Assembly (NCBI GenBank): GCA_947627835.1
Contig: CANQXM010000012.1
Location: 1 to 19,622 of the forward strand
Length of the DNA: 19,622 nucleotides
From: an uncultured Bacilli bacterium
GTDB lineage: Bacteria; Bacillota_I; Bacilli_A; RF39; UBA660
Direction of reading: 5' to 3'
Of this stretch, positions 14,547 through 19,622 are shown piece after piece (position 1 is the first letter of the stretch; the number at the start of each line of letters is the position of its first letter). A program made the translations under genes and the position numbers. The notes under the pieces are model-generated. The model had not been told where the DNA came from. It was given only the letters and a program-made list of their open reading frames with translations, and did no database searches.

Positions 14547-16097
14547 ATGAAAGAAAAATTTTATATTACAACAGCGATTGCTTATACTTCAGCAAAGCCT
14601 CATATTGGTAATACTTATGAGATTGTTCTTGCAGATGCCATTGCTCGTTTTAAGAGATTTAAGGGTTATGATGTTTATTTTCAAACTGGAACGGATGAGC
14701 ATGGCGAAAAAATTGCTTTAAAAGCTTCTGAACAAGGAATTGAACCACAAGAATATTGTGATAATATTTCCCGGGAAATAAAACGGATTTGGGATATTAT
14801 GAATACTTCTTATGATCGGTTTGTTCGTACTACAGATGCAAATCATGAAAAAGTAGTTGGCCATATCTTTGAAAAGTTATTTCAACAAGGGGATATTTAT
14901 TTAGGAAAATATGAAGGACTTTATTGTGTTCCTTGTGAATCCTTTTTTACAGAAAGTCAGCTTGTGGATGGCAAATGTCCGGATTGCGGTAGAGAGGTAG
15001 TACCTCGGAGTGAAGAGGCTTATTTCTTTAAGATGTCTAAGTATCAAAAAAGATTGGAAGATTATATTGAAAGCCATCCTGATTTTATTCAGCCAGAATC
15101 TAGAAAAAATGAAATGTTGAATAATTTTATTCGTCCAGGGTTACTTGATTTGTGCGTTTCTAGAACTTCTTTTTCTTGGGGAATTCAGGTTCCAATGGAT
15201 CCTAAACATGTTGTTTATGTATGGCTTGATGCTTTGACTAATTATATTACTAATATTGGTTATGATGTTGATTCTCAAACTGATGAATTTAAAAAATGGT
15301 GGCCAGCTGATCTTCATTTAATAGGAAAAGATATTATTCGATTTCATACTATTTATTGGCCAATCTTTTTGATGGCTTTGGATTTGCCACTTCCAAAGAA
15401 GGTATTTGGGCATCCATGGCTTTTAATGAATGACGATAAGATGAGTAAGAGTCGTGGAAATGTTATGTATGCAGATGAACTAGTTGATATTTATGGGGTA
15501 GATGCAATTCGTTATTATGTACTTCATGAAATTCCTTTTAGTAGTGATGGAAATATTACTCATGAACTAATTGTAGAACGGATTAATTCTGATTTAGCAA
15601 ATGTATTAGGAAATCTTGTTAATCGTACGATTACGATGGTTCATAAGTATTTTGATGGATCTCTTTCTAATGGTTCTGTAACGCTAGAAATTGATCAAGA
15701 ATTTGAAAAAATGATTAATGAGCTTGATCAAAATGTTACTGCTTGTATGGACCGTTTAGAAATAGGAAATGCGATTGATGCTATTTTTGATGTACTTCGT
15801 CGTAGCAATAAATATATTGATGAAACAATGCCTTGGGCTTTAGCAAAAGATGAATCCCAAAAAGAACGTTTAAAGACGGTTTTATATCATTTATTGGAAG
15901 CAATTCGTGTATCAGCTTTGTATTTATCTTCCTTTTTGCCAGATACTTCTAAAGAAATATTAAGACAAATTAATCAAACGGATGGTTCTTGCGCATTTGT
16001 TTCAAATTTGCAGTATAATGTTCTTGAGCCCAAAATTTTATTTGAGCGAATTGATATGAATAAGTTAGGGGAAGTTTTGAAAGGAAAAGAAAAATGA
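14547..16097 (+). CDS. metG: Methionyl-tRNA synthetase
   Basis: Class I synthetase charging tRNA-Met. 516 aa: the catalytic core and anticodon domain only, without the C-terminal Trbp111-like tRNA-binding domain found in longer forms. HIGN (19-22) replaces HIGH, as is common in MetG. The zinc knuckle is Cys127, Cys130, Cys144 and Cys147, and KMSKS is at 298-302. The start is ATG 14547, after AGGAGGG (14535-14541). An in-frame ATG at 14511 falls inside the T-box terminator stem and is not used. Expression is controlled by the T-box upstream. The next gene overlaps the stop as ATGA. Codons 74-78 (Ile-Ser-Arg-Glu-Ile) contain a Noc-binding site. Confidence 0.97.
   Translation: MKEKFYITTAIAYTSAKPHIGNTYEIVLADAIARFKRFKGYDVYFQTGTDEHGEKIALKASEQGIEPQEYCDNISREIKRIWDIMNTSYDRFVRTTDANHEKVVGHIFEKLFQQGDIYLGKYEGLYCVPCESFFTESQLVDGKCPDCGREVVPRSEEAYFFKMSKYQKRLEDYIESHPDFIQPESRKNEMLNNFIRPGLLDLCVSRTSFSWGIQVPMDPKHVVYVWLDALTNYITNIGYDVDSQTDEFKKWWPADLHLIGKDIIRFHTIYWPIFLMALDLPLPKKVFGHPWLLMNDDKMSKSRGNVMYADELVDIYGVDAIRYYVLHEIPFSSDGNITHELIVERINSDLANVLGNLVNRTITMVHKYFDGSLSNGSVTLEIDQEFEKMINELDQNVTACMDRLEIGNAIDAIFDVLRRSNKYIDETMPWALAKDESQKERLKTVLYHLLEAIRVSALYLSSFLPDTSKEILRQINQTDGSCAFVSNLQYNVLEPKILFERIDMNKLGEVLKGKEK
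14765..14780. promoter_or_regulatory. Noc-binding site (NBS) 3, within metG
   Basis: TATTTCCCGGGAAATA is the same 16-bp perfect palindrome as in yabB. It is read here as att-tcc-cgg-gaa-ata, the third possible phase. All three frames are therefore used by the three sites in this window. Confidence 0.87.
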
Positions 16098-16360
16098 AAA
16101 AATATAATTTAAAGCGTATTCCGGTTATTGCAGTTTTTACTGGAGCAACGCTTTTTGCAGCAGCTCGGATATTTCGGAATGTTCGGGGAAAGGGAATAAG
16201 TGATATTAAACCTTGTGAACCTCGTTTTTCTCATGACGTTAAACAAGATTGTTCTGAGAAACCCATGAGAGATGGTTATTATGATTGGCAAGATATTCCA
16301 AATGAAGTCGTTCGTCCAAAAACACGTAAAAAAGAATTAAATGTAGGAAATCATGAGTAA
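16094..16360 (+). CDS. Small single-pass membrane protein, unknown function
   Basis: 88 aa, not recognised as a known family. One hydrophobic segment (about residues 9-27, VIAVFTGATLFAAARIF) follows a basic start (MKKYNLKR). The remaining 60 residues are polar and charged with two cysteines (Cys41, Cys53) and a DGYYDWQDIPNE stretch. There is no lipobox, and the segment could be an uncleaved anchor or a signal peptide. It overlaps the metG stop as ATGA and overlaps tatD by eight bases, with AAAGGAAAAG upstream, so it is a genuine translated member of the metG-tatD operon under T-box control. By the basic N-terminal flank, the C-terminal part is probably outside the cell. Confidence 0.75.
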   Translation: MKKYNLKRIPVIAVFTGATLFAAARIFRNVRGKGISDIKPCEPRFSHDVKQDCSEKPMRDGYYDWQDIPNEVVRPKTRKKELNVGNHE

Positions 16361-17117
16361 ACTTGATTTTTGGGATACTCATTGTCATTTGTTTTCTTCT
16401 TATTATCCATCCATTTCCGATGTTATTTTGGATGCTTTCAAGGAAGATGTTACGCATTTTATTGTCAGTGGATGTGATGGAAAAAGTAATCATGAAGTGT
16501 GTGAATTAGTTAAGCAATATCCTTCTTGTTATGGAGTTGTTGGACTTCATCCAGATGAAGCAGATACTTATATGGAGGAAGATTTAACTTTTTTAGAAAG
16601 TTGTCTTTCTAATTCAAAGATTGTTGGTATTGGAGAAATTGGCTTAGATTATCACTATACTAAAGAAAATCGATTAAAACAAATTGAGTTATTTGAACGT
16701 CAGCTCAGGCTTGCTTTAAAGTATCATCTTCCTGTCGTGATTCATTCACGTGAAGCTACGCAAGATACAATAGATATTTTAAAAAAATATCCGGTTTCGG
16801 GCATTATTCATTCCTTTTCTGGAAGTTTAGAGGTAGCAAAAATCTATATTAAAATGGGTTTTTGCTTAGGAATCAATGGCGTTGTTACTTTTAAAAATAG
16901 TAAATTAAAAGAACTTTTACCAACTATTTTTCCTTCTATTGTGTTAGAAACCGATAGTCCTTATCTTACTCCGCATCCTTACCGAGGAAGTCAAAATTCT
17001 CCAAAGTATGTTCATCATATTGCTTCTTTTATTGCTGATTATCTCGCTATTTCTCTTTTTGAAGTAGCAAAAGTCACCAATCAAAATGTCTATCGTATTT
17101 TTGACAAATTGCAGTAA
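16353..17117 (+). CDS. tatD: TatD family metal-dependent DNase
   Basis: Amidohydrolase-fold nuclease linked to DNA repair and 3' end trimming; exact substrates vary within the family. 254 aa. Metal ligands are complete: His10 and His12 (THCH), Glu95 (GEIGLDYH), His131 (VIHSRE), His153 (IHSFSG) and Asp201 (ETDSPYL). The start ATG 16353 has TAGGAAA just upstream and lies inside the end of the previous gene. The order metG-tatD is that of B. subtilis (metS-yabD). The last codons contain the -35 element of the next promoter. Confidence 0.95.
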   Translation: MSKLDFWDTHCHLFSSYYPSISDVILDAFKEDVTHFIVSGCDGKSNHEVCELVKQYPSCYGVVGLHPDEADTYMEEDLTFLESCLSNSKIVGIGEIGLDYHYTKENRLKQIELFERQLRLALKYHLPVVIHSREATQDTIDILKKYPVSGIIHSFSGSLEVAKIYIKMGFCLGINGVVTFKNSKLKELLPTIFPSIVLETDSPYLTPHPYRGSQNSPKYVHHIASFIADYLAISLFEVAKVTNQNVYRIFDKLQ

Positions 17118-17129
17118 CTATGATACCAT
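17101..17129 (+). promoter_or_regulatory. Promoter of the 3D-domain gene
   Basis: Perfect -35 TTGACA (17101-17106), a 17-base spacer, and extended -10 TGATACCAT (17121-17129; the hexamer TACCAT matches 4 of 6). It overlaps the tatD stop. The start is expected near 17136, before the GAGGTGAG ribosome site at 17142-17149. Confidence 0.65.
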
Positions 17130-17159
17130 GTTTATGATTTCGAGGTGAGCATTTTCTAG

Positions 17160-17696
17160 ATGATGTCTGTTAAATTTTCCCATTTATTTCGTGCATTTTT
17201 ACTTTTTGCAGCAGTTCTTTTAGCAAATGCTAGCACGAATTTTGTTGAAACTAAGTTTCAAAATGCAGCAACGAATCGAACAATTAATTTATCAACGATG
17301 GCATTAAAATTAGAAGAAGATATTAAAAATGATTTATATAGTGCCAAGGATACATTTACTGGTGATTTAACTGGATATAGTGCGGATTGTCCTTTATGTG
17401 GAGGAACGCTTGCTTGTAAACCTAGTTATTATGTTTTAGATGGCACAGATACTTATTATGATGATGTGTATGGTCAAGTAAGAATTGTGGCATCTAGCAA
17501 GAATTTACCTTGTGGAAGTATTGTTCGTTTTCAACATTCCGGATTATCTTCTGAACCAATTATTGCTATTGTGTTAGATCGAGGAGTTCTGGGTAATGAT
17601 TTGGATTTACTAACTCCAAGTGAAGGTTATGCACTTCGCTATGTAGGTAGACGTTCGGTAACTTATGATGTTTTAAGACAAGGATGGGTTCGCTAG
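17160..17696 (+). CDS. Exported 3D-domain protein (YabE/MltA-like beta barrel)
   Basis: 178 aa. A signal peptide is likely: basic start, hydrophobic 9-22, and an Ala-Asn-Ala site at 22-24. A short spacer leads to a C-terminal 3D domain (about 67-178), a double-psi beta-barrel fold related to lytic transglycosylase MltA and resuscitation-promoting Sps proteins, which acts on cell wall. Asp140 (VLDRG) and Asp149 (DLDLL) match two of the three name-giving aspartates. The first is replaced by Ser (VASSKNLP). Four cysteines (77, 80, 86, 118) could form disulfides or bind metal. It occupies the place of yabE between tatD and ksgA but lacks the G5 and DUF348 repeats. It has its own promoter and terminator. 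The start may equally be the second ATG at 17163. Confidence 0.8.
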   Translation: MMSVKFSHLFRAFLLFAAVLLANASTNFVETKFQNAATNRTINLSTMALKLEEDIKNDLYSAKDTFTGDLTGYSADCPLCGGTLACKPSYYVLDGTDTYYDDVYGQVRIVASSKNLPCGSIVRFQHSGLSSEPIIAIVLDRGVLGNDLDLLTPSEGYALRYVGRRSVTYDVLRQGWVR

Positions 17697-17707
17697 CCTT
17701 GTTTTTT
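17678..17707 (+). terminator. Rho-independent terminator at the end of the 3D gene
   Basis: ACAAGG (17678-17683) pairs with CCTTGT (17697-17702), with a small inner helix and a GTTCG loop. Six T follow (17702-17707). The stem overlaps the last codons and the stop of the 3D-domain gene. Confidence 0.75.
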
Positions 17708-17732
17708 AATTTTTGTGTGGGTGGTGGTATTT

Positions 17733-18491
17733 GTGCTTTCTGCTAAAAAAAGTTTAGGCCAAAATTTTTTAAAGGATGAAGAAGTTTTAAAAAAAATTGC
17801 AAATTCTTTGTCGCCATCTAAAGCGGATGTTCTTTTAGAAATTGGTCCTGGTATGGGAGCTCTTACAAAGTATTTGGTATTAAAGCCTAGTTATTATTTT
17901 GCTTATGAAATTGATGAACGCATGCGACCTTATTTGAATAAGTTAACGTCTCATGTAATTTATAAGGATTTTTTAAAAAGTGATTTGTTAGGTGATCTTC
18001 GAGATATTCCTTATCAAAATCTTTATGTGATGGCAAATATTCCTTATTATATTACGACACCGATTATTGAAAAGTTGGTTTCTCTTTTGGATATTCAAGC
18101 GATGGTTTTGCTTGTTCAAAAAGAGGTTGCTGATCGATTTAGTGCAACTCCTCATCATCGCGATTATGGTTATTTTACGGTTTATTTAAATCATTATTTT
18201 CATGTCGAGATGCTTTTTTCTGTTTCGCGTTATGCGTTTTCTCCTGCACCAAATGTTGATAGTGCCGTTGTTCGTTTTACTAAGAAAGAAAAAGTTCCTT
18301 TGGATGAAAAGAAGTATTTTACTTTTTTAAAGCAGTGTTTTTCATCGAAACGCAAGACTTTATATAACAATTTGAAGAGTTATGACTGGAACCTTATTTT
18401 TCCGATTTTGCAAAAGTACGGGTATTCTTCTATGGTTCGTGCTGAAGAGATTCCAAGTGAAGTTTTTGAAGAAATTTTTTTGTCTTTATAA
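17733..18491 (+). CDS. ksgA: 16S rRNA (adenine1518/1519-N6,N6)-dimethyltransferase
   Basis: Dimethylates two adjacent adenines in helix 45 of 16S rRNA during small-subunit maturation (RsmA). 252 aa. Motifs: SLGQNFL at the start (7-13), SAM motif EIGPGMGALT (36-45), acidic YEID, and the catalytic NIPYYIT (102-108). The C-terminal domain includes FSSKRKTL. GTG 17733 is chosen because GGTGGTGG lies at 17721-17728; the frame is open to GTG 17715, but that start would place the ribosome site inside the gene. A terminator separates it from the 3D gene and no clear promoter was found, so it may depend on readthrough. rnmV, its usual partner in B. subtilis, is absent. Confidence 0.95.
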   Translation: MLSAKKSLGQNFLKDEEVLKKIANSLSPSKADVLLEIGPGMGALTKYLVLKPSYYFAYEIDERMRPYLNKLTSHVIYKDFLKSDLLGDLRDIPYQNLYVMANIPYYITTPIIEKLVSLLDIQAMVLLVQKEVADRFSATPHHRDYGYFTVYLNHYFHVEMLFSVSRYAFSPAPNVDSAVVRFTKKEKVPLDEKKYFTFLKQCFSSKRKTLYNNLKSYDWNLIFPILQKYGYSSMVRAEEIPSEVFEEIFLSL

Positions 18492-18533
18492 GCAAAAAAA
18501 ATTTTTTATTGCATATATTGTATTGGTGATGAT

Positions 18534-19307
18534 ATGGATATCAAGAAGGGCGACTATGTAACTCGAAATAGTTATCACAATGATACCGTATTTAAAGTTG
18601 TTAATATCAAAGATTCTATTTGTTATTTAAAAGGGGTAGATGTTCGTCTTTATGCAGATAGTGAGAAAGAGGATTTGGTGATTGTTTCCGACGTAGAACA
18701 AGATGATGCATTTGCTAAAGATCTCGTTGATGATTTGTCTGATCGAAGCGAATATTTTTATTTGCCTGGTAAAATCTTGCATTTAGATGGAGATCGTGAG
18801 TATTTAGAAAGATGTTTGAAGTTTTATCAAAGTCATCATGTATTTGCCATTGGAAAGAAAATTGCTGAAAATGAAATTGCTCAGAAGATACCAATGTTAC
18901 TAAAAGAGTATCAACCAGATATTGTTATTATTACGGGTCATGATGCTTATTATCAGAAAAAGGGAGATCTTCATGATTTAAGGAATTATAAAAATACGGC
19001 GAATTTTGTAAAAGCAGTGAAAGAAGCTCGAAAATATGAAAAAAGTCATGAGAAGTTAGTGATTATTGCTGGTGCTTGTCAAAGTAATTATGAAGAATTA
19101 ATTCGAGCTGGAGCTAATTTTGCATCGAGTCCAAAACGCGTAAATATTCATGCTCTTGATCCAGCAATCATTGCTTCTACTGTTGCTATGAGTGAACGAA
19201 ATCAACCGATTGATTTAGTGGCACTATTAGATAAAACCAAATATGGCAAAGATGGTATGGGCGGATTAAAGTGTAATGGTCTTATGTATGTAGGGTATCC
19301 AAGATAG
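18534..19307 (+). CDS. yabG: Sporulation-specific cysteine protease YabG
   Basis: In B. subtilis YabG is made late in sporulation under SigK, processes coat proteins, and prepares them for crosslinking; in clostridia it processes germination proteins. 257 aa against 290. The family core is obvious: ITGHDAYY (His136), IIAGACQS (Cys182), then RAGANFASSPKRVNIHALDP. His136 and Cys182 are 46 residues apart, the same as B. subtilis His172 and Cys218, the proposed catalytic pair. The start ATG has GGTGATG at 18525-18531. The 42-base gap after ksgA holds an A-run/T-run but no clear SigA or SigK promoter. ksgA-yabG-veg is the B. subtilis order. Confidence 0.93.
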   Translation: MDIKKGDYVTRNSYHNDTVFKVVNIKDSICYLKGVDVRLYADSEKEDLVIVSDVEQDDAFAKDLVDDLSDRSEYFYLPGKILHLDGDREYLERCLKFYQSHHVFAIGKKIAENEIAQKIPMLLKEYQPDIVIITGHDAYYQKKGDLHDLRNYKNTANFVKAVKEARKYEKSHEKLVIIAGACQSNYEELIRAGANFASSPKRVNIHALDPAIIASTVAMSERNQPIDLVALLDKTKYGKDGMGGLKCNGLMYVGYPR

Positions 19308-19314
19308 GTGAGGT

Positions 19315-19527
19315 ATGAATATTGATATTGTAAAAACAGAAATGAAAAAACATTTAAATGAGAAAGTGGAGATATCGGTTTATGGTCTTCGCAACAAAAC
19401 TGAATATTTTATTGGAACGATTTCTAAATTATATCCGTATATTTTTACAGTTCAAGTTAATGGGGTGGAAAAGAGTTTTAATTATGCAGATGTTATTACT
19501 GGTGAGGTTGAAGTAAAATATATGTAA
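19315..19527 (+). CDS. veg: Veg protein (biofilm-related, DUF1021)
   Basis: 70 aa against 86 in B. subtilis. Veg is a small beta-rich protein that stimulates biofilm genes in B. subtilis, at least in part by opposing SinR; the biochemical mechanism is unsettled. Family features are visible: GLRNKTEYFIGTI, YPYIFTVQV, and the ending FNYADVITGEVEV, matching YSYADILTETVEL of B. subtilis. AGGTGAGG (19306-19313) precedes the ATG. It follows yabG by seven bases. Here it is clearly co-placed with yabG, so it may be read from the same message, whereas B. subtilis veg has a strong promoter of its own. Confidence 0.9.
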   Translation: MNIDIVKTEMKKHLNEKVEISVYGLRNKTEYFIGTISKLYPYIFTVQVNGVEKSFNYADVITGEVEVKYM

Positions 19528-19572
19528 AAAATATTGATTTCACTTTCCTGAATTTATCAGTTTTAAAAGAAC

Positions 19573-19616
19573 AAAATCTCCCAAACCCTTTATTTATAAG
19601 GATTTGAGAGATTTTT
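19573..19616. terminator. Intrinsic terminator after veg, possibly bidirectional
   Basis: Long hairpin: AAAATCTC pairs with GAGATTTT, CAAA with TTTG, and CCTT with AAGG, separated by two single mismatches. The loop is TATTTAT (19591-19597). T follow on the right and A precede on the left, so it could stop transcription from either side. It closes the ksgA-yabG-veg unit. Confidence 0.82.
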
Positions 19617-19622
19617 AAACGT

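Noticed and set aside
16742..16757. CACGTGAA resembling parS inside tatD
   Set aside because: It differs from the parS consensus at four positions and encodes the conserved IHSRE metal-binding motif.
18492..18512. A-run/T-run near-palindrome between ksgA and yabG as a terminator
   Set aside because: The stem is almost only A-T pairs and no T run follows it; it cannot be called a terminator with confidence.

Overview
The window is an AT-rich, tightly packed, entirely plus-strand block of housekeeping genes from the chromosome of a member of the Bacillota. TGA is used as a stop and never read as Trp, so this is not a Mycoplasma-type code. Gene content and order match the origin-proximal region of Bacillus subtilis (gyrB-gyrA, SRP RNA, tadA, dnaX-ybaB-recR, bofA, holB-ricT-yabB, pth-mfd-spoVT, metG-tatD, ksgA-yabG-veg), in condensed and rearranged form. 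Several genes (bofA, spoVT, yabG, ricT) belong to endospore biology. Together with the low GC and compactness this suggests an uncultured gut-type Bacilli lineage near Erysipelotrichia, RF39 or Turicibacter, which is an inference. The start in gyrB places the window probably just downstream of dnaA/dnaN/recF and oriC.

Layout. 1-4072: gyrB (5' end missing) and gyrA. 4073-4363: a 291-bp intergenic region with two identical parS-like 16-bp palindromes around a very AT-rich spacer, then the SRP RNA with its own promoter and U-tract. 4364-8457: tadA, then the DNA-metabolism run dnaX, ybaB, recR, bofA, holB. dnaX carries an A AAA AAG slippery heptamer with an almost immediate -1-frame stop, as in E. 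coli. 8461-14310: ricT, yabB, pth, mfd, spoVT. 14297-17117: a promoter and a methionine T-box (specifier AUG) leading metG, a small membrane protein of unknown function, and tatD. 17101-17707: a 3D-domain exported protein with its own promoter and terminator. 17733-19527: ksgA, yabG, veg, closed by a hairpin at 19573-19616.

The most striking signal is written across the genes. Three perfect copies of the palindrome ATTTCCCGGGAAAT, the known B. subtilis Noc (nucleoid occlusion) binding site, lie inside ybaB, yabB and metG, each in a different reading frame. They are therefore DNA sites rather than conserved protein. With the two parS-like palindromes, and a perfect DnaA box one base from one Noc site, the window looks like an origin-proximal platform for chromosome segregation and nucleoid occlusion laid over housekeeping genes. 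No rRNA, tRNA, CRISPR array, insertion sequence or prophage was seen.
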